Shown here one piece after another: positions 52,136 through 64,000 of a DNA stretch of 64,000 nucleotides. The DNA lies in NCBI RefSeq assembly GCF_000002995.4, contig NW_025062479.1, forward strand, positions 16,984,721 to 17,048,720. The letters are read 5' to 3'. Position 1 is the first letter of the stretch. The number at the start of each line of letters is the position of its first letter. The notes below the pieces were generated by a model. The model saw only the letters and a list, made by a program, of their open reading frames with translations, was not told where the DNA came from and did not search any database. The stretch is from Brugia malayi. Lineage: Eukaryota > Nematoda > Chromadorea > Rhabditida > Onchocercidae. The translations under genes were made by a program, and so were the position numbers.

Positions 52136-54793
52136 CTGATCCTTTCTTTCTTTTTCATTTATTCCAGCAAAACGAATACCATCAATTTAATAATATTGAC
52201 ATCTTAGAATTATCATTTGCGAGATTCATTTGTAGTGGTGATAACAATAGTTTGTTCATGATAGCAGTAGCTTTAATTTGAATCAAACTGATGAAGAATG
52301 AGAAGAGAAATTAGTACTTTGGTACTACTGGGTGAAGTTATAAAGCAAAAATCTGAATTCCATATTTTTTAAAATACAAATTTGCTTCTGTTAGCATCAA
52401 ATAATTAAACTTTCAGGGCATTTTTGAAATCGATGATAGAGCCGGAGTCTGTTAAAAGTACCTACCAGATATCTCGTTATCGCTACATTTAATAATCGGT
52501 GATTTCTTACTCTCTGCTTACATTTTAATACTTTTGTACTTGATAGTTAATAGATGTTTAAACGCCAGTTATTTAAAACTCGTTATTTTATTTGACGTGT
52601 TTTAATATTGAATGAACGACGTGTTTTAATATTACTTCCCCGGCTTTATTGGTGCGGTTAATTGATTTACTTAGTCGAATGAATTAAAAAGATACTCTAT
52701 CTATTTTCATTTTTTTGAGAATATTTAAGGGAATATTCTATATATTTTCTGTTGTGTTCAAGAATTATATTATTTTAAATAAACGAGCAGTCGTAATCCT
52801 CTTCATTTTTTAAATTTAAAAGAGATTGTTGCCTTCAATGAAGATATGCAATATGCTTTCTTAGAAAAGATGAACCTCAATGTCTGACCAAATACTTTCA
52901 TTTCATCTTATTTTTACAATGTTATATTCATTTATATGTTGGAGTATAAGTTCGGTTTGTCATTCGTAAAATATGTTGAAAAAATCAACTTGTTTTTGTA
53001 CTGTAGAAAACAATTTTGGAAAATTTTCATACTATAAATATTTGGTATTTGGTTACTGTGTCGCAGAATACTGTAAACATTTCAGTCAAATAGTAAGATT
53101 ATTATAGATGAATCTTGTAATAACACTGTGTAAATGAAAACACTGTAACTCCCACGTGACCTTTGTTAGTTGTATTGTTACTGTAAATCAATGGGATTTT
53201 CCCTGTATTCGTTCAATAAATCAATATCAGTCAACCATCTCTATAGAATCTCTATAGAATATAAAAGTTATCTAGTATCACCAGAAATCGGATATTCCCT
53301 ATTATTGTCTTACAACTCTATTGGATAATATTCCTTCAACTAATTAACCTTTGACAAATTATTCTTCTGGTTCCAAGACAAGTTACTCCAGACAAAAACT
53401 TTTACAGCAAATTTGGTATCACGAGCCAAAATAGAAGCTTTTACAAGTGTCATATCTAACAGTATAATTAAAAGAGGGGGAGCAGCAGAACTTCAACAAA
53501 CTGGGACAAGAAGAATCATCATGAATAAATTGCGATCTCTCGGAATGCAACATAGCAATTCTTCAAAACGACCAATAAAGGCTGGCTTGACTATGACCAC
53601 AAACTGTCGAGAAAGAAAGGAGAGAAACATGATCTAATGGTTGGAGTTGAGGAAGGTATGGCAAGATTAGTAACTCAGTATTTCAAATTAAATTCATCTT
53701 AAACTCAAAATAATGTGACTCGTGAACAGGAATCATCTCAAATAAATCTCGAAGTAATAGTAAACTTACCTTAATTACTACTACCTAAATTTAATAGTGT
53801 TCGAAAATGTTATGGCAATTCTAGAATAATTTTGATGCTGTGATGCATTTTCAAACTATACGAAACATCAAGAAACTGAATTATTTAATGCCTTGTTTCC
53901 AAGAAGACTCTCCCTATTAGTCGTTATAATATTGCTTCACAAAATTATGACGTTATAAGGGGAGATAAGGAATCGCCCTAGTAGGAATTAAATTTACAAA
54001 GAGAAGAATTAACCACACAATTAGAAAATCGATAATATCGAAAATTGATCAGTATTGGTACAGTTAGTCTTATAATATTATCTAAATAGATTTTTAGTAG
54101 GGTTCCTGTGAATATTTGGAATATTTGAAATATTCTGTGGCATAGCAATCACATATCAAATATTTATAATATGGAAATTGGAAGTTAACTAATTTTCCGA
54201 AATTGTTTTCTACAATGCAAAAACAACGTGGTTCTTTCACCACATTTTTATATTATAAAGCTATTTTAGCTTTTCGATACACTTTAATTCGGAAGAACAA
54301 ACTAAGTTTATTTTTTAAAGCTTAAGATGACAGAAGCACATCTCACAATAACAAATTGTTAAACTATATGCATGGTTAAATAAGTATGTTGTTATAAATA
54401 TGGTTAAAAAATTATCTCCGCCCTAGCAATCAGTAATTTGAAGAGGAGGAATATGTATATTCCAAAATATAGCTACTTCCTATTTAACTTTGCTGCGGGG
54501 AACTAAATGATTTCTATTTACCGAAAAATTACAAGCGGTTTTCTCTAGATATACACGCCAAGGTTGAAAAACCACCAAGATGAGATGACTTTCACTTTTC
54601 ATTCAAATGTGATGCGGAATGGCGGCAGAGAAAACAAAGGACAGCACGGATGGAATACGGAGAATGACGCGTTATTTACACAGTAAATTTCTATTACAAT
54701 AACCACTTGCCTGCAGCAATCGTGGTCAGTGAAGTGTCTCGGTAAATAATGTCACTTGATGGTAGCGGTACTTAATGTGTACAGCAGTACATA
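52136..54793. other. Spacer between F-box and MAM genes
   Basis: About 2.7 kb, AT-rich. Direct repeats are present: a 16-bp GACGTGTTTTAATATT pair 24 bases apart near 52594-52633, and a doubled 11-base CTCTATAGAAT unit near 53240-53262. A 74-codon frame at 53413-53637 has a coding-like start but no homology I can see or splice context. Confidence 0.4.
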
Positions 54794-57700
54794 ATGTCAC
54801 TAACGAGAATGTCTTTGATAGTTACGCTTGTGGTTTTTACTTATTCAGGTATTTTTGAAAATTGCGAAAGTGAGATGAATTTATGGATTGATTAGCACTT
54901 TTATTATCAGATATTTAGCTGCACCCAAAATCTACTGTTGAACTTTTTTATTTAATGTCATAAGAATTCAAATTTCTACAATAAAGTGTTTTTAACAATC
55001 CAAAATGCTCGACTGAATAATGCTCTTAAGCTTATTAATCAAACATTTGAAAAAATTTTACAATTCACGGAACAAGTGTAGCTACTAATGTCTTTTCTAA
55101 TGACAGAACTGAGTGCAGAAGTTATGCGACACAAATATTATTATTACAGCATATGGTTGTACACCTTTCGATTATGATGCTATCACGCAGAATGTGGCGC
55201 TACGCTCACACTATGCTCATGGTGAAAACACATTCAAATCACAGTTAATCACTATTAGTAAGTGATACGAGCAGTAGCAAAAACAAATTGCAAAATTCTC
55301 AAGAAAGTGTTTCAAGATTTTCTTTCCAAATGAATAAAGAAAGAACTCTTTCGATTGTTAAATAATCATAAATTGAGTAAATCACAACACAGCCATATCC
55401 GAAAACATCTCTCTTGTCTCTTTGCTTATTTTTGCATTTGTTGATTTTTATAATATTATTAGCAGGTTACTAATTAGAGAAATGAATAGGTAATTCAGTG
55501 GAGGAGAATGGATTCATTGAAAGGACTAATGATTTATTCTGCTATAACTTCGATTCCAGTTGTCGGTGGCATAATATAGATAATTTATTGATGAATGATG
55601 ATTTAAACTGGTATCGCGGTAATGGCTTTCTAGATCGTAATCGTTTACAGGTCCACATTAACTCTCCTATGTTTTCCTGTTCAAATGCTAAGAAGTGAAT
55701 ATGTCTCAATATTTAGATGTCTGATTACCAAGTTAGAAATCTAAATTTCAAAACCTAGTTAGAAAAGCGGTCTTTCACAATCTTTTTTGTATAAAATATC
55801 AGTTATATTTTTGCAAAAAATATAGGCTTGATTTCAGTGGATCAAGATTGTCTAATCAACTAAATAAGTATATGTTCAGTAAGTGGTAATTAAAGATGAC
55901 GGCTGAATTAGGGGGCTAAATGCACTTTAGAAAATAATTTGGAGAAGCATTAATTTATTACATTCGATTAATTAACATAGATTCATACAGGTGTCGACAG
56001 GAACATACAGTACACCTGATGGGACTTATGCTATTGTGGCAACAGATCGAATTATGCCCACGAATTCAAAAGCAACACTGATAAGCGATGTGGTAACTTG
56101 TCAGCTTGGACCGGGAGAACTGCGATTTATGTAAGCACGTTTCCGTATAGATGCCAGGAAAGATCTTAGAAAAAAGGGTAATAACCTTTGCCATAATTTC
56201 AACTTTTAACGAAAATAAATTCAGAGGTAAAAATTTGCTAAAAATTCTAAAACTGAAAGAGTAAATGAATAGGATGGGTCATACAAAACTGAATATTATT
56301 ACTAATCTGACTTGGCAATCTGCAAATTTTCATGATTTCAGGTACTGGATTAGTCCAGAAGTAAGAATAACGGTATGTCTAAAACGTATAAGTCAACCGT
56401 ATCCTAATTTCGATTTTTGCACTAGCCCGATAAGAGGAGGCAGTCCAGGACCTGCACAACTTAGCATTGATGACCTTGGAAGTGAACCATTTCAGGTTAG
56501 TCTAGTTTTGAACTGAATGATTGAAAATATTCAAGCATTTTCTGATTCATTCATTACTGACCCATATAATTTGTATAATGTGAAAGCTGGAGAAATTCCG
56601 ACTAAATTTTCTACTAGAAATCAGAAAAAAGGCGAAGTCATTCCCACGAATTTCTGTTGCGGAATATTAACTTCAAAATCCAGTCTCATTATTCTGACTC
56701 TGTAGATTTTTTTTAATACTGTCTGAAATTTTAGGCTTATATAATTTTTTAATCCTTTAATTTACTTCCAGAGAAAATTTCACTTAGCTTTGTAGATTCT
56801 GATTCAAGCTGATAATTTCATATTTCACTCTGCTAATCTGGAAGGCGGTTTTGCTATTATTGACAACTTGGAGTATTATGGCGATCTGTGTTCCGATGCT
56901 GCTATAGTTCTAATCAATGTCCGAACTGTATTCTTGGATTTAAATTTATTCTTTGGCATTCAATACTGATTTTAATTTCTTTTAATTCAAAAAACATCAG
57001 AAAGAAATAAGGCTGTCGTCCATTTTCAGTTTCCATTTTCAGTAAACTTGTATTTATATTCATTCAGATCAAACTTTTACTTCTGTGATTTAATTTGTTT
57101 TGTAGCGAGATTTCGCCGCATCGCAAGTTATGCACGAAGGTGAACTATCGCAAATTCCCGACATGAGAAACACCCTTACGGTTTATAAGCCTGTATGTGA
57201 GGTGCTGAACTGCACTTTCGATGATAAGGACGATCAGTGTGGCATAGATATTTTAAATTCACTGTGGTCCGTTGCACGTGCTAGTGTTGGCAGGTCGCGG
57301 GTAGAAAACATTTCCAGTTTGTTCTATAAACCAGGTGAAATAAACTCCTCCTGATTTGGAATTTTGAGGAATGAACTGAAATTAAAGACAGTAACTAAAC
57401 TTAAATTATTATCGGAAATGTGAAGTATTGTTTGATGTGTCATGCAGATGATTCTTGAAGCTAAATATTATTGGATTTTCTTCATTTCTATAATCTTAAT
57501 TAATTAGTAAAAGGATAGAAAAAGAAAACTCATTTATTTGCAGCTGGCTCTTTTATTTATATCGAGGGACCTATAGCAAAGACTCGTCTTTATACTGTAT
57601 CCTTCCAATCTACTATTGATTTCAACTTTGTTTTTGCTTATTACAAAACTTCAAACAATTCAAAACTTCGGGCTATTATCAAAATGAGTGAAGAGCCGAT

Positions 57701-58330
57701 GGAGAAAATTATTTTCATGGTATTTCATCCATTCACTTTAAAATAGCCCTTATTTTCTTAACAAATACTATTCCAACTCAAAATCATATAATGCATCAAA
57801 AACACATTGTTCTCTTTTGAGTCTTAGATTCTTCATACTTTACTCGAAATAATAGATTTGCAGATTCCAATGCAGAAAAAACAAACCAAAAGATGGTATC
57901 GAGAACTGATTTCATTACAAGCGGGTTTCTACGACTACGTCAGTCTATCCATTAGTTAAACATGATTGCCGAAACTGCCATTTATATTCAAGATATTCCT
58001 GTCTGCCCAAAAAACAGGGAGAAGCAAACAAATACCCTATGAAGGAATATGTAAAATTCGTAGTGAGGCGGGAGTCCTACGTGTAGTAGCCCTCTAATGC
58101 GAACATACGGTACGACACATCCCTAGCCTCGACATTGTTCAAGAGTCCAAACTTGTCCGAACTTCGAATCTAACAATACCTCTAAATCGACGCCAAGAAT
58201 ATTTTTCAACATTTTACAGGCAGCTATAGAGATTCAAGACTTGAATGAGGACGAATACATTGGTATTGCTGAATTCTTGGTGTTGGATTCACAGAAGAGG
58301 TCAATCTGTTCTCAGCAGAGGAATTCCTGA
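54794..58330 (+). CDS. Secreted protein with two MAM domains (436 aa)
   Basis: MAM domains are extracellular beta-sandwich adhesion modules. Ten exons: 54794-54848, 55150-55257, 55499-55650, 55991-56130, 56342-56495, 56796-56906, 57106-57334, 57544-57719, 57864-57938, 58220-58330. Exon 1 encodes a signal peptide (MSLTRMSLIVTLVVFTYS). MAM 1 covers about 69-240: CYNFDSSCRW, LGPGELRFMYWISPEVRITV and a closing FAIIDNLEYYGDLC. MAM 2 covers about 276-425: CTFDDKDDQCG, LYTVSFQSTIDFNFVFAYYK and EYIGIAEFLVLDS. No membrane span or anchor follows, so secretion is likely. Cysteines occur in pairs at the domain starts and ends, as expected for disulfides. The layout resembles a nematode-type MAM protein; I cannot name an orthologue. 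An alternative in-frame ATG lies 15 bases into exon 1. The exon 6 donor is weak (GTTCTA). Confidence 0.88.
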
Positions 58331-59277
58331 TTTCATCTTTTATATTTTTATATCTAATAACGTAAGTTCCACTACCAAATGTGAATGCTTAAATAAACTA
58401 ATACATTTTTACAAGTCGATAAATTTCAAAAAACATTTGTGATTTTTCATACTCATTCTTAAAAAAATGACATTTGATACCATTAAATTCAGTTAAGTAG
58501 TTCTTGGAAAAACACTACTTGGACAAATGAACTTCTGAATGAAATGCAAATCATGGGGATTTCTTGAGTAATAGAAATGATAAAAAATAAATAATACAGA
58601 AACCCTCCTTGCTTTCTTTTGAAAGCAGCTACAAAAACAAAAAAAAGTTGTTACAAAGGATGTCAAATGGTAAGAATAATAAGTGATTGCTAGTCATAAA
58701 TTAATCACTCAAATCATACATTTATATTCATATAATAATGCTAACACAATATCTTTAAAAGAAGAATGTTTTCCACAGCTAGTGGTAAAATGTACAAATC
58801 TTAGCAAAACTGGTAAAAAAGCAAATTAGATGAACTGTTTGAGGAATATAATAAAACTGAACAGGAAATTTTAAAATCAATTTTCAGACTATGAATTAAA
58901 TTTCAATATTGCATTTTCCGTAATGCAATTAGCATACAGTAGCAACAAATTGTTATACAAGAATAATATCTCAGATGCAATGTAGCCCCATAAGATATAT
59001 ATTGTTAAAAACAGCGAGGTACAAATTCGAATTTGATAAGTCTAGAAAATATGAAGAATTAGTTTTTTTTTTAAATGAAATTCATACTTCCACAAAAGGG
59101 TAATAAGATCCATATGAACTTCATGATTGAACCTTCAAAACAATAGTGGAATATTTCAAATCCTGTGACGTGCAATAAGATCCAAAAATGCTAAAGCTGT
59201 AATACCAACTATCTGATGAGACGCGGAGTGACCTTGAAAAAATAAAAGTATTGTGAAAAGGTTATATTTTCCAAAGA
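58331..59277. other. Tail-to-tail spacer before ect-2
   Basis: Just under 1 kb of AT-rich DNA between the MAM gene stop and the ect-2 stop on the other strand. I see no exon, RNA gene or repeat of note. Confidence 0.5.
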
Positions 59278-62200
59278 CTACTCTTTAATAGAGTGCGAGA
59301 ATATTGAATCACGACGTCCAAGTGAGGGTAAAAATGTAGAAGTGGAAAGCATCTGTCGAAAACCCCGAGTCGGAATGGTAAAGCCGGTAGTATGTGTTCT
59401 TCCATCCGGCGACGTCCTTTCAAAGCTTTCGTCCACTGGATGAAGGTTACTGCGAGAATGCAACCGTGACAGTGTATTCGATATACTCAAGTGCATAGTA
59501 GACATCGCACGCCTGAACTGGCTTTGTGGTCGTGCACGAGGGGTTCCTAATGACTGATATCCACCAAAGGGATTTCGAACTCTGAAAAGAAAAGACGGTT
59601 AAGATCATGACTGAATAGAAGTATCAACTGCTTTATAGTGAATTGATACTTCTATTCAAGAGTGAGAGAAGTAAAGCTATGGACAATTTCTACAAGTTAG
59701 AATTCTAACGAGAAATTATGTTCACGAAGGCATCCAACGACCGAAACGAGTAAAACTCCCTTCTTCTGTCCTACGCCTGTTGAAAGATTTATTTTCTTGG
59801 CAATTACAAAAGACAGCGTTTAAAATACTGAACGAAGCTAGGAAAGCACAAGTAAGTGTCCTTATCTGCTTGTTCAGGATGAAACCATTTTTTATGGGGA
59901 ATTCCTTCAGTATCTATTATGAATATGTAAGTTAAGCAATAATTGCTTACGCATGATTTAATGCTTTCTTGATAGTTGTTATATTTTCTTTGACACCTAA
60001 TGATGAGGGATCTTCGTCGAAGTCCACTTTCTCCACCAGTGTATTCCTTCCCACCAATTTATACACCTGCGATAAGAGTATGATTAAATCAATTAGTATA
60101 ACTCCCGTATGACCAAACAGTAGACAGAGTTTGAGAGAAAATAGAAACTAATAAATTGGAATTAGGAAAAAACTTTACCTGATCTGCAACTTCGCGTAAA
60201 AACTTTTCTAGCTCTCCTTCCTGATTTTCTAAGCATTGTGCTACCCAAAAATCTTCACCCTGGCTAACTCGGAATGACAGAACGAACACACCATTTATAT
60301 CTAAATTTTCTTATAGTTTTACAGAATTTATAACTGACCTATTTGGATTTTATATAATATAAATAAAAAATGGATCAGAGAATCATTTCCAATTTATTAT
60401 TACTGAAAAATTACTATTGAAAATTTACGCGTGTTATTGAAAAATTAAACATTTACCAGGGTGTACAAGACTTTGTATTCTACGAATGGAAGCCAGCATA
60501 TACTGCTGATGATGCTTATATTTTTTTTTTCCATGCCGCAATACAGAAAAGGACAGTTGTCGTGTGAGAGAATAATTTGAGAAACTGCGTCGTGTTGGAG
60601 TGTTGCTATCATCATTTCCTGTTCGCACCTTAAGAAATCAAAACAAATTTCATTCGATATATCCGATCTTAGTGCTTCTCAACTTCATCGAAATTGTGCT
60701 TTTCAGTTATAGAAAATAAAAGTTTTGGTGCTAATAACTTCTACTGAATTCTCATGCATTTAATTTTTTGTATCAAAAATTACCTTAACAATTTCTATTA
60801 AATCATTAAACAAAAATATAGCCATTCGTTTGTTCCGAGTTTTGGCCCATTCATCCTCACCTCCCAACGACAAGACATGTAGTTCAGTTTTTAATGTTCG
60901 AGCGCTTGATAATATATCAGCCTGAAACCATTCTAAGACTATTATATTTTCTAACTGCAAGACTAAATTGAACTTCCTGAAGCACACAAGACTACTATAA
61001 AATATTCCTGTACTCAAACATGCAAATTCTACCGAATTATATGCATTCCTGAACAACCTTTTAAATTGTTCATGTGCTAAAATTTCTTAATCGTTACGGT
61101 ACTACATTAGAAACATCTCAGGAAGAGTTTGCTGATTTCGATGAACATTCTCTCCTTCTCCTCCAATGAAGCTCGAAATCCCATATTAGTTTTAAGATGG
61201 TTACCGTAGTAAACTTACAGGACATCGTTCAATTTCACTGGACAACTTGAAGATCATTGCATAAGAATCAGTCTGCCTGCGCGACTCGTTCGCTTCTCTG
61301 CAGAAACAGAGAATTTTAAACTTTTAAGGATTACTTATACGGAAGAAAACAAAATTTCGCATTTTTTTCAAATATAATTGAACAGAATTGTAGAAAAAAA
61401 CACTTCCAATGAATAAAATATTACGTGAGAGCTGCTTCCACAGCTCGTTTCGCTTTAATCAAATAAGCATTATCCGGATTTTTACGATCTGTCTTTTCCA
61501 AAATAGCTGCAAGACAACTATATCTTCATTCAGTTAGGAAGAACTTTGTAAATTCTGAAGATAAAAATAAAAAATTAGAGGAAAACTTCCTCATGACAAC
61601 GTTTATTCGACAGGCTACTTTGCTTGTCTAAAAATAAGAAGCAAGCATACCCTTAAGAAGTAAGACCACTGAATGCAAGCGTTGTACTGGTCGCACTAAT
61701 AAATCGGGTAAACTGTTTCGTTGACACTCCATTCGACTTTCCGCAGCCTTAAAAGTCATTTCGAGAACTTCAAATAACTGATTAATGATGAAAAACTTTT
61801 TGATATACTTATTTGGTATAAATATGTAATTTTTATAACAAAGCACTTTTTAGCTATTGGTATGGTTTTATGTAATTTAAGAGTTAACTGAAACGAATAT
61901 TGAGAACGGTTTTCTGTAAACCTTATCACAACTATTATAAAAAATACCTTTAAAAAAGCATGGAACTTTGGTTTACTCTGATCGCATTCATTCAGTGTCT
62001 GGATAGCTGTATCATAATTATTGATGAATGCTTTATATACTGGTGTCAATTCAGCAGCATGATCCAACCAGACCTATGAAGAGAGATGCAGGTCTACGAG
62101 CAATAAAGAGAGGTTTAGCACTAGTATTCGAAAAATTATTTCAGATTATCTTATTACTGCTACATTTGTCCATAATACTGCATGGAACTTGAATTCTAAA

Positions 62201-63948
62201 ATGGAGCAAATAAGAGCATAAATTCTCTAGTTCTAAACACATCATATGTTTTGCACCATTAATACTTAATAGTTATACTTTTAATTAAACTGTTACCATC
62301 AATGAGAATTTCTAATATTCAGTTTTCTTACGGTTATTATTGCACAGTGTTCTCTATTTGAATTATTTATCTACTTCAAAAAATGTGAATATTGTTAATA
62401 AAAAAACATTATTATTTCAGTAGCTCTTATGACCTAATTATAAACTCTGTTAAAAAATGGCAGTGATAAGTGGTACTAACAAAGGTTAAAGGAAGACGAT
62501 GAAAATGAAAGAGTTGATCACAAAATACGTGTTTCTCTCTGCTACATACCACATCGATGACAGATCAATCTACTTCAAAAAACGTGAAATAAAGTTAAAA
62601 AGTCAAACCTTTCCAATCAAACGTTCATTCATCCAATGCATTATATAGCTCTGGAGTGTCCGACAAATATTCTCGTGAACATCGATTAGTGGAGGTATTT
62701 TAGCGAATATTTGGCTTATTTCAGCTTTTGTGAGAAGCCCACTATCCAAATTCGGTAACTGCGCTTCAAGGGGTTCCTTGAACACCTGTAATATTTTGAC
62801 AATTTAAGATAATTCAGGAAAATAAAATCTGCTCAAAATAAGAATTAGGAAAACAAAAAGAGCTGGAAGGAACGGAAAAAAATAGTCCGAAACAAGATTG
62901 AAAAAATGATGGAAAAAGTACAAATAAATAATGTTAGCCAAAACTATAACCACTACTCACTTGAATTCGTACAATAAACCACCTAAATTTTTTACGTTCA
63001 GTAAATACGAAAACATGATTATATCAGAAATATACCAATTCTACAATACGGATTTTTATGACCACTATATTTACATACAGTTATAATAACAGCAAGGACA
63101 GACAAATACCTGCACAACAATTTTCAATGCTCTTAAATAATTTTCCTCAGTTTCAAGCATTTCTTTACACACAGCATATCTTTTGTTGAGTTTTCTTGGA
63201 GAGCTATTCAATATTTCAGAATCATCCGTTGATAGCAAATGCTCTGAGTAATCTAAAATTAGTAAGATACGTAATATTTGCTGATTTTCTAACAATAGAT
63301 GAGTGCCATCTGCAATAACATTACACTGAACCGACAATTCCGATATATTCCAGAGAAGTAAGGACATCATAAAACTATTAGTCACAGTTGAAACAAGTTC
63401 AAAATAGTTATTTTGAATCTTTAACAAAAGTCAAAGCCCTTATAAAAGTCACCAACAAACAATAGGCAAACCCGGAAGCGCTGAACAGTTACTGCTATCA
63501 AGAACTTCCATAGATGACCTGAAAATAATCTTTATCACATCGTTACATTAAATAATCGAAATATTTATTGAAAAAAAAAAAAAAAGTAGTCCACAATAGA
63601 AGATAAAATAAATGCTTACTTGGATACCGATTTCCCAGCTCGATTAGCTAACTCAGCAGTATTTGGTGAGAGCGTGGAGTTCTGCTTGGTCCGTTGACCC
63701 TTCCACTTATATATGGTTTCATTGGCACAACAATTCAATTGTACAGAGATCCAAAACCACTGGAAATGATATAATTCCACGTAACAATAATCCTTCCTAT
63801 CAGTAATAAATAAAAATAAATAAACTTTGAAGACAGACTTCTCCGGAAACTAAATGCTGCTTCGCATCACATCCCTCTACTTTTGCATCTAAAGATGTGG
63901 AAACCACGATATGAGTCGCTTGTTTCTGATTTGCAGCTACTTTTCCTT
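59278..63948 (-). CDS. ect-2: ECT2-type Rho guanine-nucleotide exchange factor, partial (616 aa in window)
   Basis: ECT2 activates RhoA at the cell equator to drive cytokinesis. Fourteen exons join without a phase break: 63948-63839, 63759-63620, 63518-63472, 63252-63110, 62785-62609, 62073-61948, 61747-61651, 61506-61425, 61297-61219, 60921-60784, 60628-60457, 60300-60179, 60066-59951, 59581-59278. The first two encode the end of the BRCT region (QATHIVVST, then WFWISVQLNCCANETIY). The DH domain starts at YAVCKEMLETEENYLRALKI and includes KPKFHAFLK and the core helix NSLPDLLVRPVQRLHSVVLL. The PH domain starts near LHVLSLGG with MAIFLFNDLIEIVK. A Ser/Thr/Arg-rich tail with basic patches ends in FSHSIKE. 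The gene begins beyond the right edge, so the first BRCT parts are missing. The region between BRCT and DH is much shorter than in human ECT2. Confidence 0.95.
59612..59658. repeat. Intronic 16-bp inverted repeat
   Basis: Perfect 16-bp arms (TGAATAGAAGTATCAA and its reverse complement) separated by 15 bases, inside the last intron of ect-2. Pairing does not extend on either side, so a microRNA precursor is not well supported. Confidence 0.85.
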
Positions 63949-64000
63949 CTAAAAAACAAATGAGATAAAAAAAAAAAATCATGATACGAAAATTTAAAAA

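Noticed and set aside
53413..53637. 74-codon frame that might be a retroelement remnant
   Set aside because: I could find no reverse transcriptase, integrase or Gag motif, and no terminal repeats around it.

Overview
This window looks like nuclear DNA of a parasitic-type nematode. It is AT-rich, its genes are split into many short exons, and introns end in TTTTCAG-like acceptors. Several start codons sit 0-22 bases after an AG that looks like a spliced-leader acceptor. The proteins are plainly animal: Salvador, ECT2, glucosylceramidase, Sec14-like lipid carriers, and a selenocysteine tRNA. A filarial or other spirurid worm is my inference; no marker here proves it. All exon models below were joined by hand from splice sites, phase continuity and family motifs.

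Layout. 1-6175 (minus): a low-complexity small gene (tentative), then an AK5-type adenylate kinase-like gene. 6176-10859: mostly empty, with one possible 43-residue membrane microprotein. 10860-12659 (minus): a two-exon gene for a 110-residue protein with a myristoylation/palmitoylation start. 14254-16575 (plus): Salvador (Hippo pathway scaffold). 18337-18423 (plus): tRNA-Sec. 18825-21273 (minus): an unrecognised 341-residue single-pass membrane protein. 21274-27113: gene-poor, with one candidate terminal exon and a GC-richer block open on both strands.

27114-30057 (plus): 3-hydroxyacyl-CoA dehydratase with one GC-AG intron. 32052-34883 and 42517-45665 (both plus): two paralogous CRAL-TRIO plus GOLD (Sec14-like) genes with identical intron phases. 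Between them, on the other strand, 35308-40480 carries a lysosomal glucosylceramidase (GH30). 48501-52135 (plus): an F-box/leucine-rich-repeat protein. 54794-58330 (plus): a secreted two-MAM-domain protein. 59278 to the right edge (minus): the RhoGEF ECT2, with the BRCT end, DH, PH and tail in the window and the N-terminus beyond it.

Working together: the dehydratase (very-long-chain fatty acid elongation), the glucosylceramidase (sphingolipid breakdown) and the two Sec14-like carriers form an 18-kb lipid-themed stretch. Whether this is more than coincidence cannot be told from sequence. Salvador and ECT2 are growth and cytokinesis regulators at opposite ends. I found no CRISPR array, no intact transposon, and no convincing prokaryote-like system.
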